Shown in pieces: positions 37,297-44,801 of a stretch of DNA of 64,000 bases. A model generated the notes under the pieces. The model was given only the letters and a program-made list of their open reading frames with translations. It was not told where the DNA came from and did no database searches. Position numbers and translations under genes: made by a program. Source of the DNA: Pinirhizobacter soli (lineage in GTDB: Bacteria; Pseudomonadota; Gammaproteobacteria; Xanthomonadales; Rhodanobacteraceae); assembly GCF_015905305.1 (NCBI RefSeq), contig NZ_JADZLQ010000001.1, forward strand, positions 2,008,599-2,072,598. The letters are read 5' to 3'. The number at the start of each line of letters is the position of its first letter. Position 1 is the stretch's first letter.

Positions 37297-37858
37297 GCGG
37301 GGAAGTGGCGAGCAGGAGCCCGCCGTATCCCAGCACTTCTTCCAGGCGCGGGAAGGCAAACCCCACTTCGAACCGATACTTGCCGTCCTTGATGGTCTTG
37401 TACGCCGTGCTTCGCGGCATCAGCCAGAGTGGTATCGGGATGCCGCCGATGCGCATGCCGCAAACGCGCCAATGCCAGCCGCCCTCCAGTACGTCCACTC
37501 GCAGGGCCATGCGAACAGGACCCGTGGTCTCGGTCCAATGACCGTCGGGCCATGTTCCGTAAGGGCTGAAGCTCGACTTCAGCCAGTGCGTACCATCGAA
37601 GCATCGGTTCCAGTGCAGCGTCCCGGCGTCGTGGTGGATGTCCACGCGCAGCCGGTGCGTGCCGGCGTTTTCCGGCAGCCCGAGCTGCCGCGCCAGTCGT
37701 TGGCCGATCAAGCCTGCCAGGCCCTTGCCCAGGCGCAAAGTGACTTCGCCTTCGAGCGTGCCGCCGTGGCGGTGCAATTCCTGTAGCTGGGGATGAAGCG
37801 CGCCGAACGCGTCGCCGAACCAGGCGATGATGGGATTGCCTTCGTCCTTGGATGGCAT
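37277..37858 (-). CDS. DUF4166 domain protein
   Basis: A 193-residue soluble protein resembling the DUF4166 family (opening WFGDAFGALHPQLQELHRHGG, late GIPIPLWLMPRS). Function unknown; such domains are often found next to or fused to SDR-type or DCC-type proteins. The ATG at 37858 is used because the codon at 37864 is TTG. It follows the DCC gene by six bases and should be co-transcribed with it. Its stop lies inside the 3' end of the convergent TonB_C gene. Confidence 0.8.
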   Translation of the reverse strand: MPSKDEGNPIIAWFGDAFGALHPQLQELHRHGGTLEGEVTLRLGKGLAGLIGQRLARQLGLPENAGTHRLRVDIHHDAGTLHWNRCFDGTHWLKSSFSPYGTWPDGHWTETTGPVRMALRVDVLEGGWHWRVCGMRIGGIPIPLWLMPRSTAYKTIKDGKYRFEVGFAFPRLEEVLGYGGLLLATSPPRYPGS

Positions 37859-37864
37859 GGGCAA

Positions 37865-38281
37865 CTAGGCCTTCCTTGCGTGGGCGCCGAGGTTGTCGAT
37901 GTACCGGATGCCCATCACCTTCAGCACCAGATTGCGGAAGGCTTTGCCCAGGGGATAGAACGCGCGGGCTCGCCGGGTGCCGCCGAAAAACCAGTAGTTG
38001 AGCCGGTTGAACAGGCCCGAGCGAGTGCTCAGCAGGGTCATGACGCGCATGGCTTCGGGTCCGTAATACATCACGCCGTCCACCTTCACCACCATGCCCT
38101 GGTCGATGTCCAGGCCCGCGGCGGTGATCTCATCCATCAACGCCCCAGGTTTCCTGGCGTCGACCAGGTGCAATCGCCCGGCGGCCTCGCGGATGCGCGC
38201 GTGGGTGCACCAGGTCGTGCACACCGGGCACTCCCCGTCGTAGACAAGCCAGACATCCCCGCCGCCACTTGGTGCGCCCAT
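37865..38281 (-). CDS. DCC-family thiol-disulfide oxidoreductase-like protein
   Basis: A 138-residue protein of the DUF393/DCC family. The hallmark YDGECPVC motif sits near residue 14, with a CxxC redox pair, and the tail retains YPLGKAFRNLVLKVMG. The family is thioredoxin-like and probably acts in thiol redox chemistry. It lies directly upstream of the DUF4166 gene and is divergent from the ArsR-type regulator, whose operator sits in the shared intergenic region. Confidence 0.85.
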   Translation of the reverse strand: MGAPSGGGDVWLVYDGECPVCTTWCTHARIREAAGRLHLVDARKPGALMDEITAAGLDIDQGMVVKVDGVMYYGPEAMRVMTLLSTRSGLFNRLNYWFFGGTRRARAFYPLGKAFRNLVLKVMGIRYIDNLGAHARKA

Positions 38282-38341
38282 GGCTATTGCCTCGTCCGGG
38301 GATTGAAAGACCCCGCTCGATGCGATAGCCTACACACTAGT

Positions 38342-38363
38342 TAACTAAATAGCTAATTAGTTA
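38342..38363. promoter_or_regulatory. ArsR-family autoregulatory operator
   Basis: A 22-base inverted repeat with arms TAACTAA and TTAGTTA that matches its own reverse complement at 20 of 22 positions. Its last base is the A of the regulator's ATG. Repressor binding here would block both transcription and the start region. The stretch is AT-rich against a GC-rich background. Confidence 0.65.
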
Positions 38364-38686
38364 TGAAGATCGATACCGTCTTCGACGCCCTGGGGTCCAC
38401 CCCTCGCCGGAAGATCCTTGCCTACCTCTCGGAGACCTCCCTTACCGCAGGGGAGATCGCCGAGCGCTTCGACATGAGCAAGCCCGCCCTTTCCAAGCAC
38501 CTGAAGGTGCTGGAGAACGCCGGCATGGTGAAGAGCGAGAAGAAGGGTCAATTCGTCCATTACAGCCTGGCCGACCAGAACATGCTGGCTACGCTGCACA
38601 GTTTCCTTACTACCTTCTGCCCCGTTGGCGGCCCGCTCAAGCGCGAGGGCGCGGCCATCGCGAGGGCGCGGCGCAAGGCCACCTGA
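38363..38686 (+). CDS. ArsR/SmtB-type repressor (SdpR-like)
   Basis: A 107-residue winged-helix regulator ([19 protein letters not shown] ... [19 protein letters not shown]). It lacks the CxC metal-binding motif of ArsR/SmtB metal sensors, and matches SdpR-like autorepressors, which often do not bind metals. A 22-base palindrome overlaps its start codon, indicating autoregulation. It is divergent from the DCC-DUF4166 operon and 16 bases upstream of the methyltransferase gene, so it probably controls one or both. Confidence 0.88.
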   Translation: MKIDTVFDALGSTPRRKILAYLSETSLTAGEIAERFDMSKPALSKHLKVLENAGMVKSEKKGQFVHYSLADQNMLATLHSFLTTFCPVGGPLKREGAAIARARRKAT

Positions 38687-38702
38687 CCCGAGGGGAATCA
38701 CC

Positions 38703-39482
38703 ATGCAGGCGATCGACAACGGGATTTACGATCGTGTTTCAGACACCTGGTGGGACCAGGATGGCTTCATGGCCCTGTTGCGGACGTCGGTGAATCCTCC
38801 CCGCATGGCCTATTTCCGAAAGGTGCTGCTGGAGACGCTTAGAAGGGATCCCCACGGCCTGCGAGTGTTGGACGTCGGCTGCGGTGGGGGCCTGCTGTCG
38901 GAGCCTTTCGCCGCGATGGGCTGCGAGGTTACTGGCATCGATCAATCCCTGCCCACGCTCGACGCTGCCTCGCGCCATGCCCAGGCGTCCAGGTTGTCCA
39001 TCGACTATCGGCTAGGCGACGCCGGCGCGCTGCCCTTTGCAGACCGCAGCTTCGACGTGGTCTGTTGCTGCGACGTACTGGAGCACGTGGACGATCCCGC
39101 CGCCGTGATCGGCGAGATCGCACGGGTACTCAAGCCCGGTGGCGTGTTCTTCTTCGACACGATCAACCGCACGCTCGCCAGCAAGTTGGTGGCGATCAAG
39201 CTGGCGCAGGACTGTCGCCTCACCCGCATCGTTCCGAAAGACGTGCACGTCTGGGAGAAATTCATCCGGCCCGCGGAACTGGCACGCATGCTGCGTGAAC
39301 ATGGCTTGTCGGATCACGCGTTCGCGGGGCTGTCACCCAAAGGGAATCCCCTCACCACGCTGCTGGCATTAGCGCGCAACAAACTGGGGCGGATGTCGTT
39401 TGCTGAACTTGGTGCACGAATCACTCTTGGAGAAAGCAGGAACCTGGCAATCTCCTATATGGGATTTGCTCAGTTAACCTGA
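38703..39482 (+). CDS. Class I SAM-dependent methyltransferase (UbiG-like)
   Basis: A 259-residue methyltransferase. Motif I reads [16 protein letters not shown], preceded by the UbiG-style [19 protein letters not shown] and followed by [23 protein letters not shown]. UbiG methylates ubiquinone precursors, but a true ubiG is normally elsewhere, so this is probably a paralogue acting on a small molecule. A GAGG ribosome site precedes 38703. It belongs to the ArsR operon. Its 3' end overlaps the convergent gene by nine bases. Confidence 0.85.
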   Translation: MQAIDNGIYDRVSDTWWDQDGFMALLRTSVNPPRMAYFRKVLLETLRRDPHGLRVLDVGCGGGLLSEPFAAMGCEVTGIDQSLPTLDAASRHAQASRLSIDYRLGDAGALPFADRSFDVVCCCDVLEHVDDPAAVIGEIARVLKPGGVFFFDTINRTLASKLVAIKLAQDCRLTRIVPKDVHVWEKFIRPAELARMLREHGLSDHAFAGLSPKGNPLTTLLALARNKLGRMSFAELGARITLGESRNLAISYMGFAQLT

Positions 39483-39938
39483 AATGGAACGAAAGGGCAG
39501 CTTCAGCCAGCTCCTGAGAACAGGAACGCCGCCTATAGCAAACCAAATGAATACCCCCAGGAATCCAAAAGCAACTCTTCGCAGCTGCGCCCAAAGACCT
39601 GGCCATTGCTCGAAGTGACCGTCTAATTTGTAAGAAAAGCCGTATCGAACCTTTTCAAACGTGAGTCCAACTTTTAACGGGTAAGACGTAAATTGACCTC
39701 CAAAGGGCACAAAGTCATCATTGCCGCTCTTTGTTCGATCAATTGTGTAATGCATTACGCATCTATTGTTTAGGGGCTGCTCGCAGACGAGATGGGAGCT
39801 CCTGACCGTGAACTGATCTATTAGTAAATAGAACTTGATGACCCGCACGCCAGCGACGCCGATCAGCAGCATCGACCCAGCAATTATTATCGTTGTCAGA
39901 GCAAATCTGACAGGAGAGAAAGCCAAGTTCCTCACCAT
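39474..39938 (-). CDS. Small membrane protein, unknown
   Basis: A 154-residue protein with hydrophobic segments near residues 10-35 and 125-145, and a polar domain with three cysteines between them. No family is recognised. Base composition is clearly lower in GC than neighbouring genes, which hints at horizontal origin. The ATG at 39938 with an AGAGAG ribosome site is favoured; an open frame continues upstream to 40100. Confidence 0.6.
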   Translation of the reverse strand: MVRNLAFSPVRFALTTIIIAGSMLLIGVAGVRVIKFYLLIDQFTVRSSHLVCEQPLNNRCVMHYTIDRTKSGNDDFVPFGGQFTSYPLKVGLTFEKVRYGFSYKLDGHFEQWPGLWAQLRRVAFGFLGVFIWFAIGGVPVLRSWLKLPFRSISG

Positions 39939-40252
39939 GGCTCTCTTATCATCAAAGCGCACATACCTTGTCTCCCTACATAAAGGTGCCGCACACGTAA
40001 GGGTACGCACAAGTCTGCCACGCGATCGCGGGATTTCGGAATCGGCTGGCAATAACCCACTGCAGAATGCAGATAACGAATGCGGGCAGATGAACGCCAC
40101 GGGTTTCGACTCCCGACGGATGCAGCCTGGATGGACGAGGCCATCGGCGCTGCCGGGGACGACTCCCGCCGCGTCCCAGTGCGTTCATCCACCCCACCAT
40201 GGCTCGGAGGGGAATCGCCACCGGTTCCTAGGACCGGGTGGCGGGCGAGCCA

Positions 40253-40377
40253 GGGTGAGAACCGGTAAACGAACGGTCGGGCATGGCCCGCCTGGCTGCC
40301 CGCCAAAGAAGCGGGAAACCTCGCCCGCCGCAGGCACTCCTGCGGCGGGCGATCGTTTACATCGGGTTCTCACACCC
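40253..40377. repeat. Palindromic element with terminal inverted repeats
   Basis: The left arm (40253-40272, begins GGGTGAGAACC) and right arm (40353-40377, ends GGTTCTCACACCC) are imperfect inverted repeats. Between them lies a perfect 14-bp stem (40321-40334 with 40339-40352) with a CACT loop. The arrangement resembles a MITE or compound REP element. No T-tract follows, so it is not an obvious terminator. Confidence 0.6.
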
Positions 40378-40511
40378 GGTTGCCGGGTCAGCGACAACGA
40401 ATAAATGATCCACGATCGCACGACGCGCGTAAATGCGAATGGTCTCAAAGTTGGGCGCGCGTGCACATCGAACGATGCTCAGGCTCTGACATTCGTGCAG
40501 AGGTCACCTGT

Positions 40512-40544
40512 TGTAGGAATCAGAGTATTCACTCTGACCCCTAA
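40512..40544. repeat. Palindromic repeat, copy 2
   Basis: Arms TCAGAGT and ACTCTGA around ATTC, followed by CCCCTAA. It is nearly identical over about 30 bases to the copy at 40969-41000, in the same orientation; the two flank the cupin gene. Confidence 0.8.
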
Positions 40545-40569
40545 TCGCCTTAAGCACGCAGCACCGCAG

Positions 40570-40941
40570 TCAAACGGGCCGCAGCTGCTCGTCCACCGAT
40601 CGCGTCGCTTCGACCACCACGTCACCCGTATGCAACGTCGACTTCCGCTCGATCAGCATGATCTCGCACTCATCATCCGCCACTGGGTTATGCCGCACGC
40701 CCTTGGGGACGATGAACATCTCGCCCTGGCCAAGTTCCACCGTGCGGTCTTCCATCTCGATACGAAGATGTCCACTAAGCACGAGGAAGAGTTCGTCCTC
40801 GTGCTCGTGGCTGTGCCAGGCAAGCGTGCCCTTGACCTTGGCGACCTTGATGTAGGCATCGTCCACTTCGCCGACCACGCGAGGTGACCAGTGTTCGGTC
40901 AGGGCGGCGGCGATTCTGGCGGGGGAGACGACGTCATTCAT
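40570..40941 (-). CDS. Cupin domain protein
   Basis: A 123-residue single-cupin protein. Motif 1 reads HSHEHEDELFLVLSG, providing the His/His/Glu metal ligands, and motif 2 retains PKGVRHNP with the last His. Such small cupins include sugar isomerases, dioxygenases and sensory proteins; the substrate is unknown. The gene stands alone between two directly oriented copies of a palindromic repeat, as if delivered or bracketed by a repeat-associated event. Confidence 0.88.
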   Translation of the reverse strand: MNDVVSPARIAAALTEHWSPRVVGEVDDAYIKVAKVKGTLAWHSHEHEDELFLVLSGHLRIEMEDRTVELGQGEMFIVPKGVRHNPVADDECEIMLIERKSTLHTGDVVVEATRSVDEQLRPV

Positions 40942-40968
40942 GGCTTGGGCTGGTCGGGTCGGTTGTCG

Positions 40969-41000
40969 TGTAGGGGTCAGAGTATTGACTCTGACCCCTA
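40969..41000. repeat. Palindromic repeat, copy 3
   Basis: The best-preserved copy: perfect 13-base arms TAGGGGTCAGAGT and ACTCTGACCCCTA around ATTG. It lies downstream of gspD and upstream of the cupin start codon. Confidence 0.85.
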
Positions 41001-41015
41001 GTGACCGCCAGTGCC

Positions 41016-41043
41016 GGTCGGAGTGCGGATACCTACTCCGACC
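41016..41043. repeat. Related inverted repeat after gspD
   Basis: Nine-base arms GGTCGGAGT and ACTCCGACC with a ten-base loop, 15 bases after copy 3. The arms differ from the main family at one position each way, so it may be a diverged member. It lies just after the gspD stop and could end that transcript, although no T-tract is present. Confidence 0.55.
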
Positions 41044-41055
41044 GCGTGGACATCA

Positions 41056-43431
41056 TCAATTTTTCAGCGGCGTCGTCGTTACCGGCGCCACCACGCTCTT
41101 GCCCACCGGCGACGTGTCATTGCGAATCGGCGCCAGCGACTCGAACTTCTTCTGATACTCGTCCGTGATGTCCCGCGCATCCTCGGCGCTCTGGATCACG
41201 CGCGGGGTGATCAAGACAATCAACTCCGTGCGGTTGCGGTTGCGGCTGGTGCTGCCGAACAGGCGGCCAAGGATGGGGATGCGGTTCAGGCCCGGGATGC
41301 CGGTGTCGGTGCTGGCTTCGTCCTGCTTGATCAAACCACCCAGCAGTACCGTCTGGCCGCTTTGCACGGCCACCTGGGTGGCAACCTCGCGGGTGCTGAT
41401 GGGCGTGTTGCCGCTGGCATTGCCGCTAAGTTGCAGCGTGGGGTTGGGCGAACTCACCTGCTGGTCGATCTGCATGTACACCAGGCCGCCGGGATTTACG
41501 CGCGGACGCACCTGCAAAGTGACGCCGGTGGAGATGTAAGTATTGCTACTGACTGTGTTGGCCGCAGAAGTGCTGGTATCCACCGAGGTAGTGGTTACCG
41601 GGATCTGGTCGCCCACGTTGATCGCGGCATCCTGGTTGTTCAACACCACCAGCGAGGGCGCGGAAAGGACCTTGGCGTTGCCGCTCTGCTCCACCGCGTG
41701 GATGGCGGCGGAGAGATTGTTGTTGGCGAAGGAGTAGTAGAACGCATCGCCCAGGCTTGAACCGGATGGCTTGTTGAAACTGAAGCCTCCTCCCCCCAGG
41801 GCCCACTGTTGCTTGTTGCCGGGCTGGGTAACGTTGCCGTCGGTGCTGCCTGTCAGGCCTTCGAGGTACCACTGCACGCCGAAGGAGAACTGGCCGGTGA
41901 GTGTCACTTCCAGGATGCGCGTTTCGATCTGCACCTGCAGCGGCACGGCGTCCAGGCGCCGGATCACGCCTTCGATCTCATGCCACTGCGATGGCCGGGC
42001 ACGCACCAGGATCTGGTTGTTGTTATCCACCGCCGAAATGCGCACGCCATCGTCAGTAGTGAGTGAGGCGTTGGATTGGCCTGAATTGTTGGCGTTATTG
42101 CTGTTGTTGTTCTGGCCCAGACGGCCACCACCACCACCGCCGAAACCTCCACCGCCGCCGCCAAAGCCACCGCCACCAAAGCCTCCACCCGCGCCGCCGG
42201 TGCCACCCAGGCCGCCCGCGCCACCGCCGTAGCCGGAGGTGCTGCCGTAGCTGGAAGAATTACCAAAACCGCCGGCATTGCTGCCAAAGGCGCCGCCACC
42301 ACCGGTGCCGAGCGAACCGCCGGACAGGCCCTGGCCGACACGGCCGTTGTTGCCGTTGCTGCTGCCACTGCTGCCGTTGCCGCTACCGCCGCCGTAGATG
42401 TTGCCCAGGTACTGGGCAAGGTCCGAGGCCTGCACGTTGCGTACGTCATAGACATACAGCTGCGGCTCGTTGCCGCTGCCCTTGTCGATGCGGTCCAGCC
42501 AGTCTTTTACTTCGTCCAGGTAGCGCGGCTGCTGGCTGATCACCACCAGCGAGTTGGTGCGCTCGATCGGGATGAAACGCAAGAGGCCCGCCAGCGGCGT
42601 GTCGCCCTTGGGACCGAACATGCCGTTGAGCTGCGGGATCAGTTCGCGAACATCCGCGCGCTCGAGGTTGAACACACCGATGGAGGTGTTCTTCAGCCAG
42701 TCGACGTCGAAGATGTTGACCGTGCGCTGGTAATTGGACAGTTCATCGCCGGTGCCCGACAGGATGATGACATTGCGGTTCGGATCGGCCAGCAGGATGG
42801 CGTCGTTGCGGGTGAACGGCTTGATCAGCTTGACCATCTCGGTGGCGCTGATGAAGCGCAGCGGATACAGCCGCGCCTGCAAGCCACCGCGAGGTGCACC
42901 GGCGCCGAGGCTGGGCACGATGTTGCCGGCAACGGCTTCCTTGACCGGCATGACCACGTAACGGCCGTTCTGGTTGACCAGGGCGTTGCCCGTCCACGAC
43001 AGCAGCATCTCAAGGATGGGCAGGGCGTCGTTGCTGGACACCGGCTGCGAGGTGGAGAACGAGATGTTGCCTTGCACGCCCGGCACGATGCTGTAGTTGG
43101 CGTGCAGGAGGTCGCCCAGGATGGCCTTGACCACGGCCTCCACCGGCTGGTTTTCGAAATTGAAGGTCACCGCCCCGTCGCCGGCAGCCTGCTTGCGGGG
43201 CGTGGCCAGGTTCTGCGGATGCACGTACTCGCCGCTACCGCGGGTGAGCTCGGGCTTTTCCACCACGGGTGGCGGGGCGGCGTCCTGATGAAGGGCCAGT
43301 GGCGCGGGTGGCGGGGCACCTGCCCCGGCTACAGCCTCGCGCTGAAGGGAGTCGTCGCGCGGTTGCGGCAAGGCGCAGCTCGCCAGCAGGATGGCGAGAG
43401 TGGCGGCCGTGATCGGTCGGATGGCAAACAT
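41056..43431 (-). CDS. gspD: Type II secretion secretin GspD (XpsD)
   Basis: Outer-membrane channel of the type II secretion system, 791 residues. The signal ends LLASC with a lipobox cysteine at residue 19, unlike many secretins that lack a lipid anchor. N0 to N3 domains occupy about residues 85-345, and a Gly/Ser/Asn-rich insert follows (347-456). The secretin core from about 460 to 760 includes VPLQVQIETRILEVTL and LGGLIKQDE. It is the last gene of the eleven-gene locus, as in Xanthomonas xps. It follows the xpsN-type gene after three bases. Confidence 0.96.
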   Translation of the reverse strand: MFAIRPITAATLAILLASCALPQPRDDSLQREAVAGAGAPPPAPLALHQDAAPPPVVEKPELTRGSGEYVHPQNLATPRKQAAGDGAVTFNFENQPVEAVVKAILGDLLHANYSIVPGVQGNISFSTSQPVSSNDALPILEMLLSWTGNALVNQNGRYVVMPVKEAVAGNIVPSLGAGAPRGGLQARLYPLRFISATEMVKLIKPFTRNDAILLADPNRNVIILSGTGDELSNYQRTVNIFDVDWLKNTSIGVFNLERADVRELIPQLNGMFGPKGDTPLAGLLRFIPIERTNSLVVISQQPRYLDEVKDWLDRIDKGSGNEPQLYVYDVRNVQASDLAQYLGNIYGGGSGNGSSGSSNGNNGRVGQGLSGGSLGTGGGGAFGSNAGGFGNSSSYGSTSGYGGGAGGLGGTGGAGGGFGGGGFGGGGGGFGGGGGGRLGQNNNSNNANNSGQSNASLTTDDGVRISAVDNNNQILVRARPSQWHEIEGVIRRLDAVPLQVQIETRILEVTLTGQFSFGVQWYLEGLTGSTDGNVTQPGNKQQWALGGGGFSFNKPSGSSLGDAFYYSFANNNLSAAIHAVEQSGNAKVLSAPSLVVLNNQDAAINVGDQIPVTTTSVDTSTSAANTVSSNTYISTGVTLQVRPRVNPGGLVYMQIDQQVSSPNPTLQLSGNASGNTPISTREVATQVAVQSGQTVLLGGLIKQDEASTDTGIPGLNRIPILGRLFGSTSRNRNRTELIVLITPRVIQSAEDARDITDEYQKKFESLAPIRNDTSPVGKSVVAPVTTTPLKN
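42064..42393. repeat. Low-complexity Gly-rich coding tract in gspD
   Basis: About 330 bases encoding a 110-residue linker rich in Gly, Ser and Asn, with FGGGG-type units at 42115-42185 and a poly-Asn end. On the plus strand it reads as CCACCGCC-type triplet repeats, prone to slippage. Confidence 0.85.
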
Positions 43432-43434
43432 GCG

Positions 43435-44181
43435 TCAACGTACTCCTTCAGGGACCTGCTGTTGCTGCGTGGCTTGTTGTTCTGCACGCCGACGTTGCAC
43501 CGCCGCCCTCAGGGCGTCGATGCGGGCGCGGCGTTGTGCGGCTTCGCTGCCGGGGTCGTCATTCGGCGGGGGTGGCTGCGGCGGATTCTCGATGACACGG
43601 TTGTCAGGGCCAGCCTGCACGTTCGCTGGCGGTTGTCCCGCAATCGGCGGCTGCTGGCCGTCGGCGGCGGCATTCTCCGGTGCCTTGGCCAGGGCGTCGG
43701 GCCGCGCGGTAACCAAGGTCAGTTCCTTGCGCTCCCCGCCGTTGTCGAAGGTGGCGCTGCGCGGACCGAGCGTGGCCAATGTCCATCGGCCATCGGGCAA
43801 CGCCGCACCTTCCTTCACACGCACCTGCTTGTCGCCCGACGTACTGCGGAAAAGGGCCATCTTCAGGGTCGGGGTAAGGATGATGCCGGTAAGCTGCAGA
43901 TCACCCAGGCTGATCGAATCGGTGCTGGCGGCCACCGCACCCGGCTTGCGGTCGGCGGCGAACAACGGCCGTTGCCAGACCTCGGCGAAACTCGCCAGCG
44001 GCATCGTCTGGGGCATCACCGCCGCGCGCGCGGCATGGGCGGCTTCCTCCGGTGCAACCGGCACGTCGTTCCAGGTGACATGACGGCCGACGCCTGCCAG
44101 GAACACCAGCAGGGCCGCACCGGTGACGGCGCACGCACCCACCAGCCACGGAGCCAGGCGTTGATGGCCAACGGCGTTCAT
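43435..44181 (-). CDS. xpsN: Type II secretion protein XpsN/GspC-like
   Basis: A 248-residue inner-membrane protein with one N-terminal membrane segment (about 13-33) and a periplasmic homology region (LGDLQLTGIILTPTLKMALFRS ... VKEGAALPDGRWTL) as in GspC, which connects the inner-membrane platform to the secretin. The tail is Pro/Gln-rich. In Xanthomonas this position is called xpsN. It starts within the ATGA overlap with gspM and precedes gspD by three bases. No PDZ domain is visible. Confidence 0.85.
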   Translation of the reverse strand: MNAVGHQRLAPWLVGACAVTGAALLVFLAGVGRHVTWNDVPVAPEEAAHAARAAVMPQTMPLASFAEVWQRPLFAADRKPGAVAASTDSISLGDLQLTGIILTPTLKMALFRSTSGDKQVRVKEGAALPDGRWTLATLGPRSATFDNGGERKELTLVTARPDALAKAPENAAADGQQPPIAGQPPANVQAGPDNRVIENPPQPPPPNDDPGSEAAQRRARIDALRAAVQRRRAEQQATQQQQVPEGVR

Positions 44182-44801
44182 CGCTGGCCTCCGTTGGCAT
44201 TGGCGGTGGTGGCGGTGCCGGAGGCACGCCGGATATAGCCTGACAGCGTGAACTGGGTTTCCAGCGGCGCGGCATTGGTCGCCTTGGCAGCCACGGGGTT
44301 TCGATAGGCGCTGAAGTCGTCCACGAACAGGTACGGCACGCCGTCTTCAAGGTCGTGCAGCACGGCGGCCAACGGCTGCACGCCGCAACGCAGGCTGATG
44401 TTCACCGTAACCCGGGTGTAAGGCTCGCCGGCCTTGCCGGCGGTCGGCACCGGCATCTTCTGCACCACGTCGCAGGGGCCGGCGTCCTTGTGCGATTCGG
44501 CCACCGTCACCACGCGCTGCATCAGGTTGGCGGCGGCGGTGTTGGCGTCGTCGTCAGGGAGGAACGCGTCGCTCTGTACCTGGTTCTGCGACAACTGGGC
44601 GATGCGCTTTTCCAGTGCGGGGCGTTCGGCAATGGCCGCGGCGAAGCGGCTGTGCGTGTCGCGCACATCGGCCATGTCGTCGGCGATGCGCAGCTGCGGC
44701 GCCACGAACCACCAGTGCACCAGCACGAAATAGGCGATGGCCAGCACCACCACGAACAGCAGCACGGCGAGCAGGCGGGACGGGGCGGGATCAAGGCGCA
44801 C
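44178..44801 (-). CDS. gspM: Type II secretion protein GspM
   Basis: A 207-residue inner-membrane platform component. One membrane helix (about residues 10-28) is followed by a periplasmic ferredoxin-like domain. The GTG start at 44801 has a strong GGAGG site five bases upstream and overlaps the gspL 3' end by 11 bases; the open frame extends to 44855 but without such a site. GspM partners GspL. It overlaps the next gene by four bases. Confidence 0.88.
   Translation of the reverse strand: MRLDPAPSRLLAVLLFVVVLAIAYFVLVHWWFVAPQLRIADDMADVRDTHSRFAAAIAERPALEKRIAQLSQNQVQSDAFLPDDDANTAAANLMQRVVTVAESHKDAGPCDVVQKMPVPTAGKAGEPYTRVTVNISLRCGVQPLAAVLHDLEDGVPYLFVDDFSAYRNPVAAKATNAAPLETQFTLSGYIRRASGTATTANANGGQR

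Larger units (their letters stand above)
39939..40569. other. 631-bp intergenic region without a supported gene
   Basis: No open frame here looks like a real protein; the longest candidate (39835-40404 +) is low-complexity and lacks family features. The stretch holds a 125-base element with imperfect terminal inverted repeats (40253-40377), a weaker palindrome around 40219-40239, a short hairpin at 40374-40388 (ACCCGG and CCGGGT arms), and one copy of the GTCAGAGT-type palindrome (40512-40544). Composition is mixed and the region looks like a landing zone for small repeats. Confidence 0.7.

Noticed and set aside
40321-40352. Strong hairpin as a rho-independent terminator
   Set aside because: No T-tract follows on either strand and no gene ends nearby; better explained as part of a repeat element.
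39835-40404. Open frame of 189 codons across the repeat region
   Set aside because: The translation is low-complexity and crosses the inverted-repeat element; no homology-like features.
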